This document shows positions 53,541 to 61,771 of a DNA stretch of 64,000 bases, in pieces (position 1 is the stretch's first letter; the number at the start of each line of letters is the position of its first letter). The stretch comes from Flavobacteriaceae bacterium S0862. Lineage in GTDB: Bacteria; Bacteroidota; Bacteroidia; Flavobacteriales; Flavobacteriaceae. The notes beneath the pieces are model-generated. The model was given only the letters and a program-made list of their open reading frames with translations. It did not search any database and was not told where the DNA came from. Location: NCBI GenBank assembly GCA_023015825.1, contig JALKAW010000003.1:124001-188000 (forward strand), in the 5' to 3' direction. Position numbers and translations under genes: made by a program.

Positions 53541-55496
53541 ATGATATCAAAATCCACCATAGATAATGTATTTGAAACTGCTCGCGTAGAGGAGGTTATT
53601 GGCGATTTTGTGAATTTAAAAAAATCTGGAAGTAACTTTAAAGGTTTAAGCCCTTTTAGTGAAGAACGTTCACCAAGTTTTATGGTGTCTCCCGTAAAAC
53701 AAATTTGGAAAGATTTTTCAAGCGGAAAAGGTGGAACTGTGGTGTCTTTTTTAATGGAGCATGAACACTTCACGTATCCAGAAGCGATAAAGTACTTAGC
53801 TAAAAAGTACAATATTGAAATAGAAGAAACCGAACAAACCAACGAACAGAAGGAAGAAGCTAGCGAACGAGAAAGTATGTATCTGGTAAGCGAGTTTGCG
53901 AACACGTATTTTCAAAATATCATGCACAAGACAGATGTTGGTAAGTCTATTGGCCTAAGCTATTTTAAAGAGCGAGGATTTACAGATGAAATTATTAAAA
54001 AGTTTCAGCTTGGTTATGCATTAGATGAGTGGCAGGCTTTTACAGACGAGGCCATAAAGAAAGGATATCAGCTCGAGTATTTAGAAAAAACAGGGCTTAC
54101 CATTGTTAAAGGAGAAAAGCAATTTGACCGTTTTAAAGGCCGTGTTTTGTTCCCAATACATAGTATGTCTGGTCGTGTATTGGGTTTTGGTGGCCGTATT
54201 TTAGGCACAAATAAAAAAGCGGCTAAATACTTGAACTCTCCAGAAAGTGATATCTACCACAAGAGTAAAGTCTTGTATGGTATTTTCTATGCTAAACAAA
54301 GCATTGCGAAAGAAGATAATTGCTATTTGGTTGAAGGTTATACAGATGTGATTCAGTTTTATCAAAAAGGGATTACTAATGTCGTGTCATCCTCAGGAAC
54401 AGCTTTAACGTCTGAACAAATACGATTAATTAATCGTCTTACAAAAAATATTACAGTACTTTTTGATGGTGATGCGGCAGGAATTAGAGCCTCTTTAAGA
54501 GGCATAGATTTGATTCTGGAACAAGGCATGAATGTAAAGGTGTGTACTTTTCCTGATGGCGAAGACCCAGACAGTTTTGCAAAACAAAACACACAAGAAG
54601 AATTAGCAGATTATTTAAAAAATAATGCTAAAGATTTTATAGCCTATAAAGCATCTTTGCTCATGGAAGAAGCAAAGAACGACCCTGTTAAAAAGGCTGC
54701 ACTAATTAGAGATATGGTAACGAGTATTTCTAAAATCCCAGACCGTATTCAAAAAGAAATCTATGTACAAGAATGTGCTAGAATAATGGATATTAGTGAA
54801 GAAGTACTTTTTAGCACCTTAGCTCAGATTGGTAAAAAAGAACTTCAAGAAGCCAATAAATCTATTAAAAAAGAACAAAAAGCGTTTGAAGTCGTAAAAC
54901 CACGAATAGCTGCCAAAAAAGTAGATATTCAATACGAGTTAGAGAGTAAAATAATTGAGGCTTTATTGCTTTATGGAAGCAGGACTGAAGCGTTTGAAGA
55001 TTTGGTTTTAAAGGAAAATGACGAAGGCGATTTAGAATTGAAGCCTGTGGTACACGAAGCTAAAGTTTTTGAGAAAATATACTTAGACTTACAAGAAGAC
55101 GAAATGGAATTTTCTAACGATAATTTTAGAGAATTGTACTATGTGTTAATTGATACTTTAAACCAAGAATCAGAATTTGCTTTAGAGAGTTTTGTAAATA
55201 AAGTGGAGCCGCATATCGCCAACGAAATCACCCATATTTTAATGAATGATGAGCGTTATAATTTGCATGATTGGGAAAGTAAAAATATTTACCCTAAGTC
55301 TAAAACTCACAGTATAGCACAATTAGTTAGTGAAACGATTTTAAGTTTACGCTGCTACTTAATAGACCAAAAAGTAAGTGATTTTAAACAGGAAACTATA
55401 GAGAATCCCCCAAATTCTAAATCGGTTTTAGAAGATGTTATGAATTACTCTAACCTAAAGATGTTGCTTTCTAGAAAGCTTAATCGTGTACTGTAA
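53541..55496 (+). CDS. dnaG: DNA primase with degenerate zinc ribbon
   Basis: 651-aa DnaG, which makes RNA primers at the replication fork. The N-terminal CHC2 region aligns well, but all four zinc ligands are replaced: SPFS (S37, S40) for CPFH and DFSS (D58, S61) for CxxC. The catalytic TOPRIM domain is intact, with E265 in LVEGYTDV and D309-G-D311 in LFDGDAAG. The RNA-polymerase basic domain has FKGRVLFPIHSMSGRVLGFGGR-type motifs (in part: RVLGFGGRIL). The C-terminal ~150 residues are the helicase-binding part. It converges with the response regulator gene without any gap. Confidence 0.92.
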   Translation: MISKSTIDNVFETARVEEVIGDFVNLKKSGSNFKGLSPFSEERSPSFMVSPVKQIWKDFSSGKGGTVVSFLMEHEHFTYPEAIKYLAKKYNIEIEETEQTNEQKEEASERESMYLVSEFANTYFQNIMHKTDVGKSIGLSYFKERGFTDEIIKKFQLGYALDEWQAFTDEAIKKGYQLEYLEKTGLTIVKGEKQFDRFKGRVLFPIHSMSGRVLGFGGRILGTNKKAAKYLNSPESDIYHKSKVLYGIFYAKQSIAKEDNCYLVEGYTDVIQFYQKGITNVVSSSGTALTSEQIRLINRLTKNITVLFDGDAAGIRASLRGIDLILEQGMNVKVCTFPDGEDPDSFAKQNTQEELADYLKNNAKDFIAYKASLLMEEAKNDPVKKAALIRDMVTSISKIPDRIQKEIYVQECARIMDISEEVLFSTLAQIGKKELQEANKSIKKEQKAFEVVKPRIAAKKVDIQYELESKIIEALLLYGSRTEAFEDLVLKENDEGDLELKPVVHEAKVFEKIYLDLQEDEMEFSNDNFRELYYVLIDTLNQESEFALESFVNKVEPHIANEITHILMNDERYNLHDWESKNIYPKSKTHSIAQLVSETILSLRCYLIDQKVSDFKQETIENPPNSKSVLEDVMNYSNLKMLLSRKLNRVL

Positions 55497-56126
55497 TTAA
55501 CCAATATCTAGATGTCTAGCTTGATTAACAAGATCTACTAAATTAGTAACATTTAGTTTTTTCATTAATCGCGCTTTGTAAGTACTTACGGTTTTTTCAT
55601 TAATATCCAACTCTTTAGCAATTTCTTTATTTCGTCTTCCAGAAGAGAGAAGTTTTAAAACTTCAACTTCGCGTGTAGATAACTTTTTGTAAAGCTTGCT
55701 TGGTTTATTGCCACGTTCGTCAAAAGCTAAACGCTGTGCTAAATTGTTACTAATGTAAATACCACCATTGTATACTTTTAAAATAGCATCTTTAATGGTT
55801 TGTGTGCTTACAGTTTTAGTTAAATATCCAGAAGCACCAGCTTTTATAGTACTAACTGCATAAATTTCTTCAGGATGAATACTAAACATAATAACTTTTA
55901 CGTCACTGTATTCCTTTTTTAGGGTCCTTAGGGCGGTAATTCCATTAAGTTCTGGTAAATCAATTTCAGAAAGAACAACATCTACATTGTGATTTCCAAC
56001 AAAATCAAATAATTCTTTTCCAGTAGTAACACTTCCTACTACCTGAATATCAGGAGATTTCTCGAAAAGCATTTTTAAACCAGTTCTAATGATAGGATGA
56101 TGATCTGCAACCAATACCTTAATCAT
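55497..56126 (-). CDS. NarL/LuxR-type response regulator with atypical receiver
   Basis: 209 aa. The receiver domain (1-120) starts VLVADHHPIIRTGL and reads VVLSEIDLPELNG where the phosphoacceptor Asp is expected, so position 54 is Glu; one of the acidic-pocket residues is His9. The Ser in MFSIHPEE and Lys in GYLTKTVS remain. The C-terminal HTH (~145-205) is a standard LuxR domain: LSTREVEVLKLLSSGRRNKEIAKELDINEKTVSTYKARLM (in part: EIAKELDINEKTVSTYKARL). No histidine kinase gene is adjacent. It may act without phosphorylation. Confidence 0.87.
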   Translation of the reverse strand: MIKVLVADHHPIIRTGLKMLFEKSPDIQVVGSVTTGKELFDFVGNHNVDVVLSEIDLPELNGITALRTLKKEYSDVKVIMFSIHPEEIYAVSTIKAGASGYLTKTVSTQTIKDAILKVYNGGIYISNNLAQRLAFDERGNKPSKLYKKLSTREVEVLKLLSSGRRNKEIAKELDINEKTVSTYKARLMKKLNVTNLVDLVNQARHLDIG

Positions 56127-56260
56127 GATTAATGTTTTTAAAAATTAGTAATTAGGGAAACATAAACTTAAATAAGATTAAGTTTAATTTAAAAATGGAG
56201 AGATACTAAATTTACAAAAAAAAGTGTTAACTTTTTATTTTTTAAAAATTATTTTTTGTG

Positions 56261-57052
56261 CTATACCTTAAATTCTTTAGGAATTACACAAATTGGAATT
56301 GGAATCATTTTGTGTTTATTGGCTGTGTTATAGCGTTTAAAAATTTGAAAAACGTCTTTTTCACGACCTGAAAAATCTTCGGTAGTTTTACCTTCATCAT
56401 TCATTTTCATGGCCCATTCTAATTCATCATAATTAGCACCAATCTGGTCTTCATCACTTCTGGCATCGCCAAATAAGCCATCACTTGGAGCAGCTTTCAT
56501 AATAGATTTTGGTACTTTTAAATACTTACCAATTTTATAAACTTCCGATTTTACTAAATCAGCTATCGGACTTAAGTCTACACCACCATCACCATATTTG
56601 GTATAGAACCCAACACCAAAATCTTCAACTTTATTTCCAGTTCCGGCCACTAATAAACCTAGCAATCCTGCATGATAATAAAGGGTGGTCATTCGTAAAC
56701 GAGCTCTAGTGTTAGCCAAAGCCATATCTACTGTTGCTTGCTTTCCGTCTAGTGATACTTCTGTTTTAAACTCTTCAAAAACTGGCGTTAAATCAACTTT
56801 AATATCCGATACATTTTGGTATTTTTCTTTGAGTTGCGTAATGTGTTCTTGTCCTCTACTTACGTGGCTCACAGCTTGATGTATAGGCATTTCAATACAT
56901 AAAACTTTTAGGCCTGTTTCAGCACAAAGGGTAGAAGTGACCGCTGAATCGATACCTCCAGAAATACCGATAACAAAACCGTTTACTCTGGCATTTTCAG
57001 CATAATCTTTTAACCATTGTACAATATATTGGGTTACTTTTTCGGTATTCAT
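56261..57052 (-). CDS. nadE: NH3-dependent NAD+ synthetase
   Basis: 263-aa adenine nucleotide alpha hydrolase that amidates deamido-NAD to NAD+. The P-loop is VIGISGGIDSAVTSTL (about 26-41); GTGNKVEDFGVGFYTKYGDG near 157 and DLSPIADLVKSEVY are NadE signatures. No glutaminase domain is attached, so free ammonia or an unlinked glutaminase supplies nitrogen. It is divergent from gldB. The dnaG-regulator-nadE-gldBC order is one seen in related gliding flavobacteria, by recollection. Confidence 0.93.
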   Translation of the reverse strand: MNTEKVTQYIVQWLKDYAENARVNGFVIGISGGIDSAVTSTLCAETGLKVLCIEMPIHQAVSHVSRGQEHITQLKEKYQNVSDIKVDLTPVFEEFKTEVSLDGKQATVDMALANTRARLRMTTLYYHAGLLGLLVAGTGNKVEDFGVGFYTKYGDGGVDLSPIADLVKSEVYKIGKYLKVPKSIMKAAPSDGLFGDARSDEDQIGANYDELEWAMKMNDEGKTTEDFSGREKDVFQIFKRYNTANKHKMIPIPICVIPKEFKV

Positions 57053-57080
57053 TTGGTAAGGTTTTTTGTGTAAAGAATAG

Positions 57081-57088
57081 TACCTTTG
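57081..57088 (+). promoter_or_regulatory. -7 box upstream of gldB
   Basis: TACCTTTG is an exact match to TAnnTTTG. A TTG at 57053-57055 is 25 bases upstream, slightly beyond the usual spacing. Transcription would start near 57095, 65 bases before gldB. Confidence 0.48.
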
Positions 57089-57159
57089 CTCAACAAAAAT
57101 AAACCAATAGAATAATTAATAAAAATTAAAGGCGTTTTAAGTTTATTATCCTTAGTCTT

Positions 57160-58119
57160 ATGAAGAAATTCCACATTATTTTGCTTGTTGCAATTATTTT
57201 TGTCTCGTGTGATAACGAGTCCAAAATAGAAAAAGAAATTGCTGCTGTAGATGTTGATCTCGCTATTGAAAGATTTGATAGGTTATTTGCTAATGCAGAT
57301 GAAGCATCGTTACCAGAGTTAAAGCAAGCGTATCCATTTATGTTTTCTAGGCGCTATAACGATTCGGTTTGGATTAACAGAATTCAGGATACTTTACAAC
57401 AACAACTAAACATTGAAGTAGATAAAGTGCATGGTGATTTTAAAGATGTTGAAGATGAGATGTACCGTTTTTATCAGCACATGACATATTATTTTAAAGA
57501 GTTTAGAACGCCAAGAGTTATTACTGTTACCAATAATGTTGATTATAGAAATAAAGTGATTGTTACAGATTCTATAGCACTTATTGCATTAGACACCTAT
57601 TTAGGCGCAAGTCATGATTTTTATTACGATATATACGATTACATTAAGTTAAACATGGACAAAGACCAAATAGTTCCAGATTTAGCTTTTGGTTATGCCG
57701 AAAAGTATATTTATCAACCAAAACGGAAATCACTTCTGGATGAAATGATATATTTTGGAAAAACACTCTATTTTAAAGATGTAATGTTACCTGACACACC
57801 TGATGAAATAAAAATAGGCTATACTAAAGAACAATTAGATTGGGCAACGCTTAACGAAGAAAACATTTGGCAACATTTTGTAGAAAACGAAATGCTTTTT
57901 AGCACAGACATTAAATTACCTGCAAGATTTATAAACCCTGCACCATTTTCTAAGTTTAATTTAGAATTGGATGGTGAATCTCCAGGTCGTTTAGGGCAGT
58001 ACATAGGTTGGCAAATAGTAAGAGCTTATGCAGAAAAAAGCGATGCATCACTTAAAGAGATATTAAATGCTACTGCTGAAGACATTTTTAATAACGCAAA
58101 ATACAAACCACGTAAATAA
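57160..58119 (+). CDS. gldB: Gliding motility lipoprotein GldB
   Basis: 319-aa lipoprotein with signal ending at VAIIFVSCDNES (Cys near 17). DLAIERFDRLFANADEASLP near residue 33, SRRYNDSVWINRIQDTLQQQ, a long helical middle and the C-terminal SPGRLGQYIGWQIVRAYAEK fit GldB, a component required for gliding and type IX secretion-linked motility in Flavobacterium. The one-base overlap with gldC (TAATG) is the same arrangement expected of the gldBC pair. Confidence 0.9.
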   Translation: MKKFHIILLVAIIFVSCDNESKIEKEIAAVDVDLAIERFDRLFANADEASLPELKQAYPFMFSRRYNDSVWINRIQDTLQQQLNIEVDKVHGDFKDVEDEMYRFYQHMTYYFKEFRTPRVITVTNNVDYRNKVIVTDSIALIALDTYLGASHDFYYDIYDYIKLNMDKDQIVPDLAFGYAEKYIYQPKRKSLLDEMIYFGKTLYFKDVMLPDTPDEIKIGYTKEQLDWATLNEENIWQHFVENEMLFSTDIKLPARFINPAPFSKFNLELDGESPGRLGQYIGWQIVRAYAEKSDASLKEILNATAEDIFNNAKYKPRK

Positions 58120-58454
58120 TGGCAAACACACATACATCTAAAATAGAGTTAAACATAGAATTGGATGATAACAGAATTCCTGAAAAACTCTCTTGGACTG
58201 CGCAAGATGGAGGTATTACCAATGAAGAAGCGAAAGCTGTGATGCTGTCGGTTTGGGACAGTAAAAATCAAGAATCGTTACGAATAGATCTTTGGACTAA
58301 AGATATGCCTGTTGATGAAATGAAATTATTTTTTCATCAAACCTTAGTGAGTATGAGTGATACTTTTAAACGTGCCACACAAGATGATAAAATGACAGCA
58401 ACCATGAAAGATTTTTGTGATTATTTTGCTGAGAAGTTAGAGCTTAAGAAGTAA
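58119..58454 (+). CDS. gldC: Gliding motility protein GldC
   Basis: 111-aa cytoplasmic protein. SKIELNIELDDNRIPEKLSW and ITNEEAKAVMLSVWDS, followed by KDMPVDEMKLFFHQTLVSM, are typical of GldC, which supports but is not strictly needed for gliding. Start overlaps the gldB stop by one base. No clear hairpin follows before the convergent DUF6090 gene. Confidence 0.92.
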   Translation: MANTHTSKIELNIELDDNRIPEKLSWTAQDGGITNEEAKAVMLSVWDSKNQESLRIDLWTKDMPVDEMKLFFHQTLVSMSDTFKRATQDDKMTATMKDFCDYFAEKLELKK

Positions 58455-58477
58455 TAATTAAATGTTCATATTTTAAG

Positions 58478-59272
58478 TTATTTATCTTCAATTTCGTTTT
58501 CTATTATTTCAAGAGTTCGCTGCATTCTCTTTTTAAGTGTTTGTCCTTCTAAGTTACAAACTTGAGAGAATGTAAATACAAAAGTCAAAAGGCCTTCAAG
58601 ATTTGGGTTTTCTAAAATAGATTGTACGTCAATATCTTTCGAGCTCATTCCTGGAGTTAATACGTTGTTATTTACTCCTTTATCTAAAAATCCTTTTCGT
58701 AGTTTTTGTGCATTCCAAAATACGTGATTCACATTGCGAAATATACCAACTTGTTTCATAAATGGAATGATCTCTGAAATATAATGATCGTGTTGTATTT
58801 GCTCAGATTCGATATATGCTTTAATGTCTGAATTCCAGTGAGATAGGTATTGTTTTAAGCTATCATTTCTTATTAATTTTATATTCCCTGAGTATACCAA
58901 ATCAATGTCAATTGGATCAAATGTAGGATCCATAAATAAAGTTGCAAATCGTATTGAAAGCGAATCGATACTTACCGTAGAAGAATTTGAAGAGATCTCT
59001 AAAATATCCAGACTTTGAGTAATTAATTCGCGTCTCATGTCAATTTTATTTTCTAACTGTAATATGTTCGTTTTATAGTCTTCTTTAAGTTGTTTGAGAA
59101 TTATTTGTTCTAGTTTTCTTTCATTTCGTTGTTCATTTTGGTTATTAATGGCTAACGCAATTAAAATACCAATAACAACAAGAACTATTTCTCCAATAGC
59201 ATATTTTAAATACTTTTCAGTTTTATTTTTTTCCATAAGGTCTTTTCTTATATGTCTAAAGAATTTTATCAT
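58478..59272 (-). CDS. DUF6090 family membrane protein
   Basis: 264 aa. MIKFFRHIRKDLMEKNKTEK is followed by the conserved membrane helix (about 26-46, with IGEIVLVVIGILIALAINN) and a long helical, probably periplasmic, domain. It resembles the 61698-60949 gene product closely in the first ~45 residues, both as protein and as DNA, and diverges after. Function unknown. It is the third gene of a minus-strand run with another DUF6090 gene and an amidohydrolase. Confidence 0.8.
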   Translation of the reverse strand: MIKFFRHIRKDLMEKNKTEKYLKYAIGEIVLVVIGILIALAINNQNEQRNERKLEQIILKQLKEDYKTNILQLENKIDMRRELITQSLDILEISSNSSTVSIDSLSIRFATLFMDPTFDPIDIDLVYSGNIKLIRNDSLKQYLSHWNSDIKAYIESEQIQHDHYISEIIPFMKQVGIFRNVNHVFWNAQKLRKGFLDKGVNNNVLTPGMSSKDIDVQSILENPNLEGLLTFVFTFSQVCNLEGQTLKKRMQRTLEIIENEIEDK

Positions 59273-59311
59273 GCTTATTGGTTAGTTGTTATTGCTTTTA
59301 GATATTAATAA

Positions 59312-60904
59312 TTAATCTGGCAGCAATACCTTACCATTCAGTTCTGTTGCCAAACGTTCGTTGTCTCTAACTAATTTCCCATTCACCAAAACTTTATCAA
59401 ACCCTTTTGAGAGTTGATGCGGATTTACGTAATCTGCAGGCGCCTTTACATTTTCTGGATTAAAAATAATGATGTCTGCTTTATAGCCTTTTTTCAAAAG
59501 CCCTCTGTCTTTTAAATGTAGAATTTCAGCAGCATAGCTTGTCATTTTTTGTACTGCTTGTTCCAAAGTTAGTATGCTGTCTTGAACCACATAGGTTTCA
59601 ATAATTTTGGCAAATGTGCCATGACCACGAGGATGATGACCTGTCTTACTACCATCGGAACAAACACCTATAAGAGCATCTTTTAATAATGTTTCCTGTA
59701 GTTCTTTATCCATTACAAAATAAGCAGCAGAGGAGCCTTGAGGCCCTAAATCTTCAATCAAAAACTTCTCAAAAGGTTTGTTTTTTTCTTTGGCAGCTTC
59801 AGCTAAAGTTTTTCCTGTATAAGGTGAGGAACCCAATAAGGTTGCTTCAGGACCATTGCGTAAATTCACTTTGTTTCTAATAAAAGTTTCTAGTTCTTTA
59901 CGTCTGTCTCTTTTTGCTATCTCAAATTGTTTAGATGTTTTAGACCAATCAGGAAATACTATAGAGATGCCTGTATAACTTGCCATATATGGATATAAAT
60001 CGGCAGTAAGTTGTACACCAGATTTTCTAATATGTTTAATGGTGTCTAAAATTTGGTTAGCTCTTTCCGCTCCTTTACCATAAACTGATTTTAAATGTGC
60101 AATATGCACTCGAGCATATTTGCCTTGAGCACTTAATTCTTTAATAGATTTAATTACAGCATCATCATCTTCATTACGCATGTGACTCATAATCATTTTG
60201 TCTTGTTCGCCAACAACTTCAGCTAAAGCTAATAATTCACTCTCTTCAGCATATAATCCTGGAGCATATTCTAACCCCGTTGATAGACCGTAAGTGTATT
60301 GTAGTTGTTTTCGTAATAGACTTTTTAAACTGTCTAATTCAACAGAATTAATTTTAGCTTTAGTTCCAATTCCAGTATGACCTCGTAACGTACCATGACC
60401 TACAAATTCAATAATATTGACACCCAAGTTTTGTTTGTTAACCTCGTCTAAATACGTTTTTAAATCTGTAACTCTTTTACTAGAACCATCTTGCCCCAAA
60501 ACAATAGTGGTTACACCCATTGCTAAAAAGTTTTCAAAATCTGGTGTATTTAAGGGATTTCCATGAGCGTGTAAATCGATAAATCCAGGACTCACAAATT
60601 TGCCATCGGCATCAATGGTTTTTCCAATTTTTAAATCAGGATTTGTTAGATTTCCTATATATGAAATGGTATCGTCATTAATATAGATGTTCGTCTTATA
60701 AGCTTCTTTAATAGTTCCGTCTAAGATGTTTCCATTAATAATCGCTATATCTACTGATGTGATATTTGGCTCTGAAATTTTGGCTTCTTCTTTAGATTTT
60801 CTATCCTCACAAGAATAAAGAAGTAATAAAAAAACAATAAACATTAAAAGTAGGTCATTGTTTTTCAAAAGAGTACGGCGTATTTTTCTAAAAAATTGTA
60901 TCAT
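59312..60904 (-). CDS. D-aminoacylase/N-acyl-D-amino-acid deacylase-like amidohydrolase, lipoprotein
   Basis: 530 aa. N-terminal MIQFFRKIRRTLLKNN followed by a hydrophobic stretch and lipobox LLLLYSCEDRK (Cys near 32). The amidohydrolase barrel carries the metal pair in FIDLHAHGNP, further ligands in VGHGTLRGHTG, IMSHMRNEDD and VHIAHLKSVYG, and the late Asp in GVCSDGSKTGHHPRGHG; VLVNGKLVRDNE ends the small beta-sandwich. This pattern is that of D-aminoacylases (N-acyl-D-amino acid deacylases) and related enzymes. The first 15 residues copy the DUF6090 start, which is unusual. Probably acts in the periplasm on acylated amino acids. Confidence 0.82.
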   Translation of the reverse strand: MIQFFRKIRRTLLKNNDLLLMFIVFLLLLYSCEDRKSKEEAKISEPNITSVDIAIINGNILDGTIKEAYKTNIYINDDTISYIGNLTNPDLKIGKTIDADGKFVSPGFIDLHAHGNPLNTPDFENFLAMGVTTIVLGQDGSSKRVTDLKTYLDEVNKQNLGVNIIEFVGHGTLRGHTGIGTKAKINSVELDSLKSLLRKQLQYTYGLSTGLEYAPGLYAEESELLALAEVVGEQDKMIMSHMRNEDDDAVIKSIKELSAQGKYARVHIAHLKSVYGKGAERANQILDTIKHIRKSGVQLTADLYPYMASYTGISIVFPDWSKTSKQFEIAKRDRRKELETFIRNKVNLRNGPEATLLGSSPYTGKTLAEAAKEKNKPFEKFLIEDLGPQGSSAAYFVMDKELQETLLKDALIGVCSDGSKTGHHPRGHGTFAKIIETYVVQDSILTLEQAVQKMTSYAAEILHLKDRGLLKKGYKADIIIFNPENVKAPADYVNPHQLSKGFDKVLVNGKLVRDNERLATELNGKVLLPD

Positions 60905-60948
60905 ATTTATTTCCCTATAAAGCGAGAATCATATTGGTTAGTTTTTCG

Positions 60949-61698
60949 TTATTTTTCAATTTCAGTAACTATTTCTTTTGCAAGGATTATTGTTTTTGAA
61001 TAAAGATTAGAAAGTAACGTGGATTGGTATCTTCTTCCATTGACCATAATCTCTAATTGTTTATCAGTGATTACAATATTCAGATTGATGTTTTCAACTG
61101 GTCTTGGGTCATCTTTATACAATTGAGTTTGACGATGCCAAGGATTGTTTTTGTTGTAAATCCAATAATAATTTGTTTTAACATAGGGCTCAAATTGAGA
61201 TTTTATTTCTGAATTGGCATTAATTTCTCGACTTTTCAACTGTTCAATGTGGCGATAATAATCTAATATTTTAATCTGAAGATTTTCATCAATGAATGAC
61301 ATTCCATTGGAATTTATAAGCGCATTAAATCCACTTTCGTTAACTTCTAAATTGCGTTCATACATTAAATAAATTAAATACATCTGTATGTTATTATCGA
61401 CTGGTTTTAGCGTTTTAAATTGACTTAAAAACGTATTGGCATATTCAAGTGCGGTTCCAGTTTCAGCTAGTAAATTTTCTGCTTGTTTAATATCATCTTT
61501 CAGATTTAGACTGATTGTTTTTAAATGCTTTTTCGCCTGATTAATGTTCTTTTTGTCCTCGTTCCAGTTGTTTATTGATAAGGCAATCAATATCCCAATA
61601 ACTACAAGCACAATCTCACCAATAGCGTATTTTAGGTACTTGCCTGTTTTATTTTTCTCCATAAGGTCTTTTCTAATTTGTCTAAAGAATTTAATCAT
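60949..61698 (-). CDS. DUF6090 family membrane protein
   Basis: 249 aa. MIKFFRQIRKDLMEKNKTGK, then helix YAIGEIVLVVIGILIALSI (about 26-46) and the NNWNEDKKN motif that follows the helix in the family, then a soluble helical domain with many polar residues. It precedes the amidohydrolase gene on the same strand. The N-terminal part is nearly the same as in the 59272 paralogue; the rest is divergent, as if only the membrane anchor were kept constant. Confidence 0.8.
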   Translation of the reverse strand: MIKFFRQIRKDLMEKNKTGKYLKYAIGEIVLVVIGILIALSINNWNEDKKNINQAKKHLKTISLNLKDDIKQAENLLAETGTALEYANTFLSQFKTLKPVDNNIQMYLIYLMYERNLEVNESGFNALINSNGMSFIDENLQIKILDYYRHIEQLKSREINANSEIKSQFEPYVKTNYYWIYNKNNPWHRQTQLYKDDPRPVENINLNIVITDKQLEIMVNGRRYQSTLLSNLYSKTIILAKEIVTEIEK

Positions 61699-61771
61699 TT
61701 ACTAGCCATTTCATTATTTATAAGTTTGGTTCCTTTTAATCTCATTTTGCGTTATTCAAAAATGAAAATTT

